Positions 46,161 to 54,706 of a stretch of 64,000 nucleotides of DNA are shown here, piece after piece (the stretch's first letter is position 1; the number at the start of each line of letters is the position of its first letter). The notes below the pieces were generated by a model. The model was not told the DNA's origin and searched no databases. It saw only the letters and a list, made by a program, of their open reading frames with translations. The stretch spans positions 62,001 through 126,000 of the forward strand of contig LJSF01000001.1 of assembly GCA_001314655.1 (NCBI GenBank). Reading direction: 5' to 3'. This DNA is from Rhodobacteraceae bacterium HLUCCA08. Lineage in GTDB: Bacteria > Pseudomonadota > Alphaproteobacteria > Rhodobacterales > Rhodobacteraceae. The position numbers were made by a program, and so were the translations under genes.

Positions 46161-47438
46161 ATGTCGTTTTTCGGGAAACTCAAGGATCGCCTGTTCCGGT
46201 CCTCGTCAAGGCTGGAGGAAGGCCTGGACGCGATCGTCGAGGATGGCGGCACCGCGGAAGAGCTTGCCGAGGACACCTCCCGGCACGCCCCGGCGCCCGG
46301 ACCGCAGCCCGCGCCCGAACCGGAGGAGGCGCCCGAACCGGAGGAGGCGCCCGCGCCCGCACCAGCCTCCCAAACGCCGCCGGACGCGGCGCCGGACACC
46401 CCGCCGGCCCAGCCCCCCGCGCCAGAGCCGACCCCGGAGCCCGCCTTTACCCGGGGTTCCGAGCCGGCCCCCGAGCCCGATCCGGAACCGGCCCCGGTCC
46501 CGGTCGAGCCGGTCAAGATCGAGGACGCCGCCGCCGCGCAGGATGAGCGCAAGCCGGGTCTGATCGGCCGTCTGCTGGGCCGGGGCGAGGCGAAAACGGT
46601 GGTGCGGCGCGAACTGGACGACGCCATGCTCGAACAATTGGAGGAATTGCTGATCGCCGCCGATATGGGCGTCGAGACCGCGTTGCGCGTGACCGCCAAC
46701 ATGGCCGAGGGCCGCTATGGCAAGCGGCTGTCGACGGACGAGATCAAGACCCTGCTGGCCGGGGAAATCGCCCGGATCATGGACCCGGTCGCCCGGCCGC
46801 TGCCGCTATATCCGTCCAAGCCGCAGGTGGTGCTGGTGGTCGGCGTCAACGGGTCGGGCAAGACCACGACCATCGGCAAGCTGGCCAGCCAGTTCCGCGA
46901 GGCCGGCAAATCGGTCGTGATCGCCGCCGGCGACACCTTCCGCGCCGCGGCGGTGGAGCAATTGCAGATCTGGGGCGACCGGGCCGGGGTGCCGGTGCTG
47001 ACCGCGCCCGAAGGCTCGGACCCGGCCAGCCTGGCCTTCGACGCGCTGACCAGGGCGCAGGCGGATGGCGCCGATCTGCTGATGATCGACACGGCGGGCC
47101 GGTTGCAGAACCGCGCCGACCTGATGGAGGAGCTGGCCAAGATCGTCCGGGTGATCCGCAAGAAGGACCCCGATGCGCCGCACAACACCCTGCTGGTGCT
47201 GGATGCCACCACCGGCCAGAACGCCCTGAGCCAGGTCAAGACCTTCCAGGAGCTGGCCGATGTGACCGGCCTGGTGATGACCAAGCTCGACGGGACCGCC
47301 AAGGGCGGGGTGCTGGTGGCGCTGGCCGACAGGTTCGGCCTGCCGATCCATGCGATCGGCGTGGGCGAACAGATCGACGACCTGGCCCCCTTCGACCCCG
47401 AGGAGTTCGCCGCGGCGCTGACCGGGGCGGCGCGGTGA
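46161..47438 (+). CDS. ftsY: Signal-recognition-particle receptor FtsY
   Basis: 425 residues. An acidic, Pro/Glu-repeat N-terminal domain (repeated E-P-E-E-A-P units) precedes the SRP54-type NG domain: VVGVNGSGKTTTIGKLA (G1), DTFRAAAVEQL, IDTAGRLQNR and TKLDGTAKGGVL. Membrane-bound GTPase that receives SRP-nascent-chain complexes. A small ORF overlaps its 3' end and is frameshifted. Confidence 0.97.
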   Translation: MSFFGKLKDRLFRSSSRLEEGLDAIVEDGGTAEELAEDTSRHAPAPGPQPAPEPEEAPEPEEAPAPAPASQTPPDAAPDTPPAQPPAPEPTPEPAFTRGSEPAPEPDPEPAPVPVEPVKIEDAAAAQDERKPGLIGRLLGRGEAKTVVRRELDDAMLEQLEELLIAADMGVETALRVTANMAEGRYGKRLSTDEIKTLLAGEIARIMDPVARPLPLYPSKPQVVLVVGVNGSGKTTTIGKLASQFREAGKSVVIAAGDTFRAAAVEQLQIWGDRAGVPVLTAPEGSDPASLAFDALTRAQADGADLLMIDTAGRLQNRADLMEELAKIVRVIRKKDPDAPHNTLLVLDATTGQNALSQVKTFQELADVTGLVMTKLDGTAKGGVLVALADRFGLPIHAIGVGEQIDDLAPFDPEEFAAALTGAAR

Positions 47439-47805
47439 CGGCGGCGTTGGCCGCGCTCGCGCCGCTGCTGGACGCGCGACGGACCGACGCAAGCGATGCA
47501 GGGTTTCTGCCCGGGCCGGTCGAGGCCGTGGTCGGCCTGGCTCCGGCACTCTGGACGCCGCGGCGCAGGAGGTTCTGGCCTGGCGCGGACCCCTGCCGGA
47601 TTCTGGCGCCCGGGCCGCGGTCGGGACCCTGCCGGACGATCGGCCGGCGGATGGCCGGATGGAGGGCGCGCGGCCGACGGATCCGCCCCTGCCCGTTGCC
47701 AGGACGGTGCTTTGGCTGCTTTATGCCGGAAAGCCGCGGATCGGCCTGGACCCGGCATCGCTGCTCGACACCCTGTCGATCGGCGCGACCTGGAATGTGA
47801 AATGA
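47435..47805 (+). pseudogene. Frameshifted small ORF after ftsY
   Basis: The GTG at 47435 (GTGA overlap with ftsY) starts a frame that reads sensibly for about 39 codons (FLPGPVEAVVGLAPAL), then turns Arg-rich. From about 47552, another frame reads DAAAQEVLAWRGPLPDSG and ends WLLYAGKPRIGLDPASL, with its TGA at 47803-47805. Removing two bases near 47549-47552 (for example one CT of GCACTCTGGACG) joins the two into a 122-residue protein, so this is a frameshifted gene or a sequencing error. Function not recognised. Confidence 0.65.
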
Positions 47806-47824
47806 AACGGTGTCGGAGGTCTGC

Positions 47825-48772
47825 ATGAAACGGGGTCTGATCGGGGTGGCGCTGGCGCTGGCGCTGGGCGTGGGGGGCGCGCAGGCGCAGGACCGCATGA
47901 CGCAACCGCTGTGCGACGCGGGACCGGGCGCGGTCTTCGGGCTGGTCGGGCAGGACGTGCCCGAGATCATCGGCCAGCCAAGGGTCGATGAGGCCGGCTG
48001 GTGCGTGCTCGAGGCCGTGCAGGTCTTCGAAGGCTCTTTCAATGCCGTCATCGACAGGCTGCGCTGGCGCGGCGCCGACATGGCCCGGCTTGTCGACGCG
48101 GGTCTGCCGCCGCGTAGCCTGGACCTCGAGATGGTAGGCCTGCGCCAGCAACCGAAGGTCGACTACGATCCACTCTACAGCTACCTGATCGGTGTCCAGT
48201 TGCATCGCAATGCCATCGACGCGACCCTGACGGTGCGCTGGGATGGCGTGCAGAAGGCGCTGATCCTCGACCGGCTTGCGATCGACTTTCCCGGCGAGAA
48301 CCGGGTCGAGGCCTCGGCCCGGCTGGACGGCATCGACCTGACCGATACCGGCACGATGCAGATGAGCATCGGCACGGTCGCGCTGTCCGATCTGGACCTG
48401 TTGGTCGAAAGCAACGGGTTGTTCGAGGATTTTCTGCTGTTTCCGCTGGGGTTCACGCTGCTGGAGCATGGCGACACCCCGCCCGAGGTGCAGGTGCGCT
48501 GGTGGATCGGCCAGGCGCAGCGCCTGGTGGCGGGGCTGTCGGACGAGCTGCTGCCGCCGCGCAGCAAGGCGGCGCTGAGCGCGCTGCTGGACGAGATGCC
48601 GATGCCGTCGGGCATCCTGCGCCTGACCCTCGATACGGCCGAGCCGCTTGGCGTGATGCGGGTGCTGCTGGCCGCCGGAGACGAGCCCGACCCGGCGGTG
48701 CTGATCGACACGGTCCTTGCCGGCGCGACGCTGATCGCCGACTGGCAGCCCACGCCGGAGCGCGCGCGATGA
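47825..48772 (+). CDS. Secreted hypothetical protein, family A
   Basis: 315 residues, ATG 47825 with GGAGG upstream. Signal peptide RGLIGVALALALGVGGAQA. Two cysteines (PLCDAG, GWCVLEAV) are followed by DRLRWRGADMARLVDAG and a long beta-rich domain. It resembles the protein encoded next (48769-49623) in the order GWC-, then RL-WR---, then -L-L---LGLR, suggesting an old tandem duplication. Probably periplasmic. Family unknown. Confidence 0.7.
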   Translation: MKRGLIGVALALALGVGGAQAQDRMTQPLCDAGPGAVFGLVGQDVPEIIGQPRVDEAGWCVLEAVQVFEGSFNAVIDRLRWRGADMARLVDAGLPPRSLDLEMVGLRQQPKVDYDPLYSYLIGVQLHRNAIDATLTVRWDGVQKALILDRLAIDFPGENRVEASARLDGIDLTDTGTMQMSIGTVALSDLDLLVESNGLFEDFLLFPLGFTLLEHGDTPPEVQVRWWIGQAQRLVAGLSDELLPPRSKAALSALLDEMPMPSGILRLTLDTAEPLGVMRVLLAAGDEPDPAVLIDTVLAGATLIADWQPTPERAR

Positions 48773-49623
48773 GGGCGCTGGCGCTGACGCTTGCCCTGCT
48801 GGCCGGTCCGGTGGCGGCCGAACGGATGACCCTGGGCAATTGCATCGCCGGGCTGGAGGCCCTTGCGGAGCGTTCGAATGCCGCCCTCGACGCCACGGTG
48901 CGGCGGTTGCGGCAGGGCGTGACCGGCGATGGCTGGTGCGAAATGCGCGGCACCCAGCCGGGGATCGAAGAGCTCGGCTTTGACCGGCTGTTGTGGCGCG
49001 CCGAGGGGATCGACGGCTTCATCGCCGAGGGCACGCCGCCGATGGCGTTGTCGGTTCGGGTGCTGGGCCTCCGGCCAGACGATGCGCCCGTCGGGGCGGT
49101 TTTCGACGCCTCGCTGGTGCTCCGCCAGGTGCCCGAGGCCCGGCAATTGCTGGTCGAGGAACTGCGCGTGACCTCGTCGCTGGGCGACGAGGTCCATATC
49201 ACCGCGGTGTTCGACCGGGTCGATGTCTCGACCTGGTCGATGGCGCAGGTCAGCCTGGGGTCGCTGCTGCTGACCCGGGTGATCCTGCGGGCCGAACTGG
49301 AACCGATCCTGGCCCGGGCCCTGTGGTCGGAGTTGAGCGTCGAATTCAAAGGCGACCCGGGCGCGGCGCGGGCGGCGGTCGAACGGGGGCTGGACGCGCT
49401 GCCCGACACCTTGCTGGCGCCCGGGGCCGATGCCCAGATCCTGGCCTTTGTCGACGACATGCCGAGCCCGCGCGGGGAGTTGGAAATTGGGCTGAGCGCC
49501 GATCCGGGGCTTGGGGTCCTGCAATTCGTGCTGTACGGACAAAGCCTGTATGCCGCGCTCGGGCAGGCGCCTGTGCCCGCGCTGCAAGGCGTGACGATCG
49601 ACGTGATCTGGGCGCCGGAATGA
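48769..49623 (+). CDS. Secreted hypothetical protein, family A-like
   Basis: 284 residues from ATG 48769, overlapping the previous stop by 4 bp (ATGA). Signal peptide RALALTLALLAGPVAA. The mature part has NCIAGLEAL and GWCEMRGTQ, then FDRLLWRAEGIDGFIAEG and SVRVLGLRPDD, mirroring the preceding gene. The rest is beta-rich with many Val/Leu repeats. Function unknown. Confidence 0.7.
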   Translation: MRALALTLALLAGPVAAERMTLGNCIAGLEALAERSNAALDATVRRLRQGVTGDGWCEMRGTQPGIEELGFDRLLWRAEGIDGFIAEGTPPMALSVRVLGLRPDDAPVGAVFDASLVLRQVPEARQLLVEELRVTSSLGDEVHITAVFDRVDVSTWSMAQVSLGSLLLTRVILRAELEPILARALWSELSVEFKGDPGAARAAVERGLDALPDTLLAPGADAQILAFVDDMPSPRGELEIGLSADPGLGVLQFVLYGQSLYAALGQAPVPALQGVTIDVIWAPE

Positions 49624-49627
49624 CCCC

Positions 49628-50536
49628 CTGAGCCCGGCCGAATGGATCATCACGCTTGAGGGCACGCCTGCCGGGGCGCGGGCGGCGCTGATCCTGGCGC
49701 TGACCAGCGCGCTGGCCCATGCGGTGTTCGGCGCGCTGCAGAAAGGGCGGTTCGACCCCTGGATCACCCGGGGCGCGATCGACGCCTGGCTGGTGGTGAT
49801 CTCGGCCCCCGTGGCCCTGCTGCTGGTGCCCTGGCCGGACGGGCGCGGGGCGCTGATCCTGGCCGGCGCGGTGGCGATCCATTTCCTTTACAAGGTCACG
49901 GTGGCGCTGGCCTATCAGCGCGCGGCCTATACGGTGGTCTACCCGGTGATCCGGGGCACCGGGCCGGTTGTGACGGTGCTGGCGGCCTCGGTCCTGTTCC
50001 AGGAGCATTTCACGCCCGCGCAATGGCTGGGGGTCGCCTGCCTGTCGGGCGCGATGGGCCTGCTGGCGCTGCGCAACCTTGCGGTCGATCCACAGGCGCG
50101 GGCCGGGATCGGCGCCGGGATGGCCTGGGCCGTGGCCGGCGGGCTGATGGTCGCGCTCTATACCGTCTACGACGCCTGGGGGATCCGGCAAAGCGCCGAT
50201 CCCTTCACCTTCCTGGCCTGGTTCTTTTTCGTCACCGCGCTGGATTTTCCGCTGCTCGCGCTGTGGCGCATCCGCCGCTACGGGATGCCGGTGCGGGCCC
50301 GCGGGCTGGTCTGGCGCGGGCTGGCCGGGGCTTTGATCGCCTGGGTCAGCTTCGGCGGGGTGATGCTGGCCACGCGGCTGGACAAGGTCGGCGAGGCGGC
50401 GGTGCTGCGCGAAACCTCGACCGTGTTCGCGGCGCTGATCGGCTGGTTCATCCTGGGCGAAACCGTGGGAAAGCGGCGGCTGATCCTGATGGCCCTGATC
50501 GCTTTGGGGGCTGTCATTGTCGAACTGGGCGCATAG
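49628..50536 (+). CDS. EamA/DMT-family permease with apparent CTG start
   Basis: A 302-residue EamA protein if read from CTG 49628; the frame is open from 49607 to 49724 but holds no ATG, GTG or TTG until GTG 49724. The upstream part reads SPAEWIITLEGTPAGARAAL and then LALTSALAHAVFGALQKGRF, the normal first helix of an EamA permease, so GTG 49724 would delete one helix. Membrane pattern ends GETVGKRRLILMALIALGAV. Either a CTG start or a mutated ATG is implied. Substrate unknown. Confidence 0.75.
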   Translation: MSPAEWIITLEGTPAGARAALILALTSALAHAVFGALQKGRFDPWITRGAIDAWLVVISAPVALLLVPWPDGRGALILAGAVAIHFLYKVTVALAYQRAAYTVVYPVIRGTGPVVTVLAASVLFQEHFTPAQWLGVACLSGAMGLLALRNLAVDPQARAGIGAGMAWAVAGGLMVALYTVYDAWGIRQSADPFTFLAWFFFVTALDFPLLALWRIRRYGMPVRARGLVWRGLAGALIAWVSFGGVMLATRLDKVGEAAVLRETSTVFAALIGWFILGETVGKRRLILMALIALGAVIVELGA

Positions 50537-50545
50537 ATAGGCCCC

Positions 50546-51166
50546 ATGAGCGATGCCAAGACGATTCCGCCAAAGCTGAAATGGGCGCTGGAACTGGGCC
50601 CGACCCTGGCCTTCCTGGTGCTGTATTTCCTGATCAAGGACCGGACCTTCACGATCGGCGGAACCGCCTATTCGGGTTTCATCGTCGCCACGGTGATCTT
50701 CATCCCGGTGATCCTGACGGCGATCGCGGTGAACTGGCGCCTGACCGGGAAATTGTCGCGGATGCAGGTGTTCACCGCCGGGATGGTGATCGTCTTTGGC
50801 GGTTTGACCGCCTATTTCAACGATGAACGCTTCTTCAAGATGAAGACGACGATCGTCTACGGGCTGTTGGCCTCGGTTCTGGTGCTGGGCCTGATCCTGC
50901 GCAAAAGCTGGCTGGAATACATGATGGGCGATCTGATCCCGATGCGCCACGAGGGCTGGATGATCATCGCCCGCGGCATGGCGATCGGGTTCGCCGGCGC
51001 GGCGGTGCTGAACGAGGTGATCTGGCGCACCCTGCCGACGCCCTGGTGGGTGACGCTGGAAAGCATCGCCCTGCCGCTGGCGCTGTTCGGCTGGATCTTT
51101 TTCGTGATGATGAAGGCCGAGCCCTATCTGATCGAGGAAGAGGCCGGCGGCGACGGGCCCGAGTGA
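50546..51166 (+). CDS. yciB: YciB/IspZ-family inner-membrane protein
   Basis: 206 residues with about five membrane helices. Family-typical LELGPTLAFLVLYFLIKDR at the N-terminus and WMIIARGMAIGFAGAAVLNE with FGWIFFVMMKAEPYL towards the end. YciB-family proteins support cell-envelope integrity and septation. Nine bp after the EamA gene in the same direction. Confidence 0.9.
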   Translation: MSDAKTIPPKLKWALELGPTLAFLVLYFLIKDRTFTIGGTAYSGFIVATVIFIPVILTAIAVNWRLTGKLSRMQVFTAGMVIVFGGLTAYFNDERFFKMKTTIVYGLLASVLVLGLILRKSWLEYMMGDLIPMRHEGWMIIARGMAIGFAGAAVLNEVIWRTLPTPWWVTLESIALPLALFGWIFFVMMKAEPYLIEEEAGGDGPE

Positions 51167-51173
51167 TCGGCGC

Positions 51174-51201
51174 TTGACAGCCCCGGCCGGCCCGGCTATC
51201 C
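51174..51201 (+). promoter_or_regulatory. Strong promoter of rpsD
   Basis: TTGACA (51174-51179), 16-bp GC-rich spacer, CTATCC (51196-51201). A perfect -35 and the same -10 as upstream of the 11857 gene. It implies a leader of about 190 nt before rpsD. Confidence 0.6.
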
Positions 51202-51217
51202 GGCGCGCTCATTGGTG

Positions 51218-51366
51218 TTGGCGGCCCCCGCAAGGGGATGCCTGTCGGGCTTCGGCCAGAGGACAACGCCCTTCAAACCGGCATCAGGTCGGAGTCGAAG
51301 CCAGGCCCACGGGCGAGCGGAAACGCGATTTCGTCCTGAAAAGTGGGAACCGGTTTTCGGATCCAG
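51218..51366 (+). promoter_or_regulatory. rpsD leader with tetraloop hairpins and a dispersed repeat-like motif
   Basis: Two compact hairpins with stable tetraloops occur: CCCC-GCAA-GGGG (about 51225-51238) and GGC-TTCG-GCC (about 51247-51258). Further on, AAAAGTGGGAACCGGTTTTC (about 51338-51358) resembles a motif I recall in many alphaproteobacterial intergenic repeats. Autoregulation by S4 at a leader RNA is known in other bacteria, but no homologous structure can be claimed here. Confidence 0.4.
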
Positions 51367-51397
51367 TCGAAATGCCCCCAAAGAAGGAGATCAGACG

Positions 51398-52018
51398 GTG
51401 ACCAAACGCACCTCTGCCAAGTACAAGATCGACCGCCGGATGGGCGAAAACATCTGGGGTCGTCCGAAATCCCCGGTCAACCGCCGCGAATACGGCCCCG
51501 GCCAGCACGGCCAGCGCCGCAAGGGCAAGATGTCCGATTTCGGCCTGCAGCTGCGCGCCAAGCAGAAGCTGAAGGGCTATTACGGCGACCTGACCGAAAA
51601 GCAGTTCCGCCGCATCTTTGGCGAGGCCGAGCGTCAGCGCGGCGATACCGGCGAGCTTCTCATCGGCCTGCTGGAGCGTCGCCTGGACGCCGTCGTCTAT
51701 CGCGCCAAGTTCGTGCCGACCGTGTTCGCCGCGCGTCAATTCGTGAACCACGGCCATGTCCTGGTGAACGGCAAGCGGGTCAACATCCCCTCCTACCGGG
51801 TCAAGGAAGGCGACGTGGTCGAGGTCCGCGAGCGGTCCAAGCAGCTGGCCTCGGTGCTGGAAGCGACCCAGCTGCCCGAACGCGACGTGCCCGATTACCT
51901 GGATGTCGACCATTCCAAGATGACCGCGACCTTCGTGCGCACCCCGGGCCTGGGCGATGTGCCCTATGCGGTCCAGATGGAACCGAACCTGGTCATCGAA
52001 TACTACGCCCAGAACTGA
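51398..52018 (+). CDS. rpsD: 30S ribosomal protein S4
   Basis: 206 residues from GTG 51398 (AAGGAGA upstream). N-terminal extension starts [20 protein letters not shown]; the S4 domain has [20 protein letters not shown] and [20 protein letters not shown]. Primary 16S rRNA-binding and assembly protein. Strong promoter upstream, strong terminator downstream. Stand-alone rpsD outside the alpha operon is usual in alphaproteobacteria. Confidence 0.98.
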   Translation: MTKRTSAKYKIDRRMGENIWGRPKSPVNRREYGPGQHGQRRKGKMSDFGLQLRAKQKLKGYYGDLTEKQFRRIFGEAERQRGDTGELLIGLLERRLDAVVYRAKFVPTVFAARQFVNHGHVLVNGKRVNIPSYRVKEGDVVEVRERSKQLASVLEATQLPERDVPDYLDVDHSKMTATFVRTPGLGDVPYAVQMEPNLVIEYYAQN

Positions 52019-52040
52019 GGCTGTGGCGCGACGCAATCCG

Positions 52041-52069
52041 AAAGGCCGTGCCGCCGGGCGCGGCCTTTT
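52041..52069 (+). terminator. Rho-independent terminator after rpsD
   Basis: AAAGGCCGTGCC pairs with GGGCGCGGCCTTT (one T-G mismatch region) followed by T and GTGCG; 23 bp after the stop. Confidence 0.75.
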
Positions 52070-52110
52070 GTGCGTTGAGGCCCCGATCCGGCACCGAAAG
52101 GATCCTGCAG

Positions 52111-53532
52111 ATGACGAATGCCCACCCCGTTCACGGCCGCATCGACGGCCCCATCGTGATGATCGGCTTCGGGTCGATCGGCAAGGGCACCTGGCCGCTG
52201 ATCGAACGCCATTTCGACTACGAGTCCGATCGGTTCACGGTGATCGAACCCGATGCCCGCCAGCACAATTTCCTGCGCCAGCACCGGCTCAATTTCGTCG
52301 ACACCGCCCTGACACCCGACAATTACCGCCAGGTGCTGGGGGCGCTGTTCCCCGAGGGCCGCGGGTTCTGCGTGAACCTGAGCGTCGACACCTCGTCGCT
52401 GGACCTGATGACCTTCTGCCGCGAGCTGGGGGTGCTTTATATCGACACCGTCGTCGAACCCTGGGCGGGGTTCTATTTCGACACGCCCGACAATGCCGCG
52501 CGCACCAATTACGCCCTGCGCCAGGCGGTGCGCGACGAAAAGGCGCGCAATCCGGGCGGCACCACGGCGGTCAGCTGCTGCGGCGCCAATCCCGGCATGG
52601 TCAGCTGGTTCGTCAAGGAGGCGCTGCTGACCCTGGCCCGCGATACCGGCCGCGACGCCACCGCGCCCGCCAGCCGCGACGGCTGGGCCGCGTTGATGCG
52701 CTCTCTGGGCGTTCAGGGTGTGCATATCGCCGAACGCGACACCCAGGCCCGGGCCCGGCCGCGCCCGCGCGAGGTCTTCGTCAACACCTGGTCGGTCGAG
52801 GGGTTCATCGCCGAAGGGTTCCAGCCGGCCGAGCTGGGCTGGGGCACGCATGAACCCTGGTTCCCCGACAACGGCCACCGCCATGCGACCGGCTGCCAGG
52901 CCGGCATCTGGCTGGACCGGCCCGGGGCGATCACCCGGGTGCACAGCTGGTGCCCGACGCCGGGGCCGCAATTCGGGTTCCTGGTGACCCATAACGAGGC
53001 GATCAGCATCGCCGATTACTATACCGTGGGGCAGGGGGCCGATCCCGACTATCGCCCGACCTGCCACTATGCCTATCACCCCTGCGACGACGCGGTGCTG
53101 TCCCTGCACGAGATGTTCGGGTCGGGCCGCCAGCAGACCCGCCACCACATCCTGACCGAGGACGAGATCGTCGAGGGCATCGACGAGCTGGGCGTGCTGC
53201 TTTACGGGCACGAACGGAACGCGCTGTGGTTCGGATCGCGCCTGTCGAACGCGGAAACCCGAGACCTTGCCCCCTACCAGAACGCCACCGGGCTGCAGGT
53301 GACATCCGCCGTGCTGGCCGGCATGGCCTGGGCGCTGGAAAACCCGAATGCGGGGATCGTCGAGGCCGACGAGATGGACCATGCCCGCTGCCTGGAGGTG
53401 CAGCGCCCCTATCTGGGCCCGGTCGAGGCGCATTACACCGACTGGACCCCGATCCAGGACCGGTGGGAGCATTTCCCCGAGGATATCGACGAAAGCGCCC
53501 CCTGGGCTTTCCGCAACGTGCTGGCGACCTGA
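52111..53532 (+). CDS. hss: Homospermidine synthase
   Basis: 473 residues from ATG 52111 (AAAGGA upstream). Rossmann motif VMIGFGSIGKGTWPLIERHF at the N-terminus, then VNLSVDTSSLDLMTFCRE and FYFDTPDNAARTNYALR, with TAVSCCGANPGMVSWFVKEA. It makes homospermidine from putrescine and NAD+-dependent transfer of an aminobutyl group. Homospermidine is a major polyamine in many alphaproteobacteria. No polyamine-transport genes adjoin it. Confidence 0.93.
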   Translation: MTNAHPVHGRIDGPIVMIGFGSIGKGTWPLIERHFDYESDRFTVIEPDARQHNFLRQHRLNFVDTALTPDNYRQVLGALFPEGRGFCVNLSVDTSSLDLMTFCRELGVLYIDTVVEPWAGFYFDTPDNAARTNYALRQAVRDEKARNPGGTTAVSCCGANPGMVSWFVKEALLTLARDTGRDATAPASRDGWAALMRSLGVQGVHIAERDTQARARPRPREVFVNTWSVEGFIAEGFQPAELGWGTHEPWFPDNGHRHATGCQAGIWLDRPGAITRVHSWCPTPGPQFGFLVTHNEAISIADYYTVGQGADPDYRPTCHYAYHPCDDAVLSLHEMFGSGRQQTRHHILTEDEIVEGIDELGVLLYGHERNALWFGSRLSNAETRDLAPYQNATGLQVTSAVLAGMAWALENPNAGIVEADEMDHARCLEVQRPYLGPVEAHYTDWTPIQDRWEHFPEDIDESAPWAFRNVLAT

Positions 53533-53623
53533 CCCGGCGGCGCGGCGCGGGGTGGTCCGGGGCCTCTGGCCTTGGCCCGCGCGGCGCTTTAAGAGGGGGC
53601 GGATACTGCCAAGGACCGCCCCG

Positions 53624-54706
53624 ATGTGCCCCATCGCCCCCCAGCCCGGCATCATGGAGATCGCCCTCTATCAGGGCGGTGCCTCGGCCCTGCCCGGGCG
53701 CGCCGAGGTGTTGAAACTGTCCAGCAACGAAAACCCGCTGGGCCCGCCGCTTTCGGCCCAGGCGGCGATCCGGGCGGCGGCGGACAAGGTGCATCTGTAT
53801 CCCGATACCGATCATGCCCCGTTGCGCGCGGCGATCGGGCAGGTGCACGGGCTTGACCCCGAGCGGATCATCTGCGGCGTGGGCAGTGACGAGGTGCTGC
53901 AATTCGTCACCCAGGCCTATGCCGGGCCGGGCGACGAGATCATCCATACCGAACATGGGTTTTCGATGTATCCGGTGCTGATCCACATGGCCGGCGCGAC
54001 CCCGGTCCGCGTGCCCGAGGCCGCGCGGGTCGTGGATGTGGACGCGATCCTGGGCGCGGTCACGGACCGCACCCGGATCGTGCTGCTGACCAATCCGGGC
54101 AATCCCACCGGCACGATCCTGCCCGATGCAGAGCTGCAGCGGCTGGCCGACGGCTTGCCCGGCGACGTGATCCTGGTGATCGACGCGGCCTATGCCGAAT
54201 ATGCCGAAGGGTATGACGGCGGCGCGGCGCTGGCCGGCAGCCGCGACAACGTGCTGATGACCCGGACCTTTTCCAAGATCTACGGGCTGGGCGGGCTGCG
54301 CATCGGCTGGGGCCATGGCCCGCGCGCGCTGATCGAGGTCATGACCCGCATCCGCCAGCCCTTCAACCTGTCCGCCCTGCAGATGCAGGCGGCCGAGGCC
54401 GCGGTGCGCGATCGCGACTGGATCGCGCGCTGCACCGCGCTCAATGCCGCACAACGGGCGCGGCTGACCGGGGCGCTGCGGCAGCTGGGCATCGCCTGCG
54501 ACGACAGTGCCACGAATTTCGTGCTGGCGCGGTTCGCCGATGCGGAAGAGGCCGGGACGGCCGATGACGCGCTGCGCGCCGAGGGCATCCTGGTGCGCCG
54601 CGTCACCGGCTACGGCTTTCCCGAAGCCCTGCGGATCACCGTCGGCGACGACGCCCAGACCGGCCGCGTGATCGCGGCTCTGACCCGGTTCCGGGAGGGC
54701 GGCTGA
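53624..54706 (+). CDS. hisC: Histidinol-phosphate aminotransferase
   Basis: 360 residues from ATG 53624. Fold-type I PLP enzyme: KLSSNENPLGPP at the N-terminus, LLTNPGNPTGTIL, the conserved ID-AYAEY, and the PLP lysine in TFSKIYGLGGLRIG. It catalyses the aminotransferase step of histidine synthesis and may also act on aromatic 2-oxo acids. The adjoining gene belongs to aromatic amino-acid synthesis; their coupling (one shared base) is common in alphaproteobacteria. Confidence 0.94.
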   Translation: MCPIAPQPGIMEIALYQGGASALPGRAEVLKLSSNENPLGPPLSAQAAIRAAADKVHLYPDTDHAPLRAAIGQVHGLDPERIICGVGSDEVLQFVTQAYAGPGDEIIHTEHGFSMYPVLIHMAGATPVRVPEAARVVDVDAILGAVTDRTRIVLLTNPGNPTGTILPDAELQRLADGLPGDVILVIDAAYAEYAEGYDGGAALAGSRDNVLMTRTFSKIYGLGGLRIGWGHGPRALIEVMTRIRQPFNLSALQMQAAEAAVRDRDWIARCTALNAAQRARLTGALRQLGIACDDSATNFVLARFADAEEAGTADDALRAEGILVRRVTGYGFPEALRITVGDDAQTGRVIAALTRFREGG

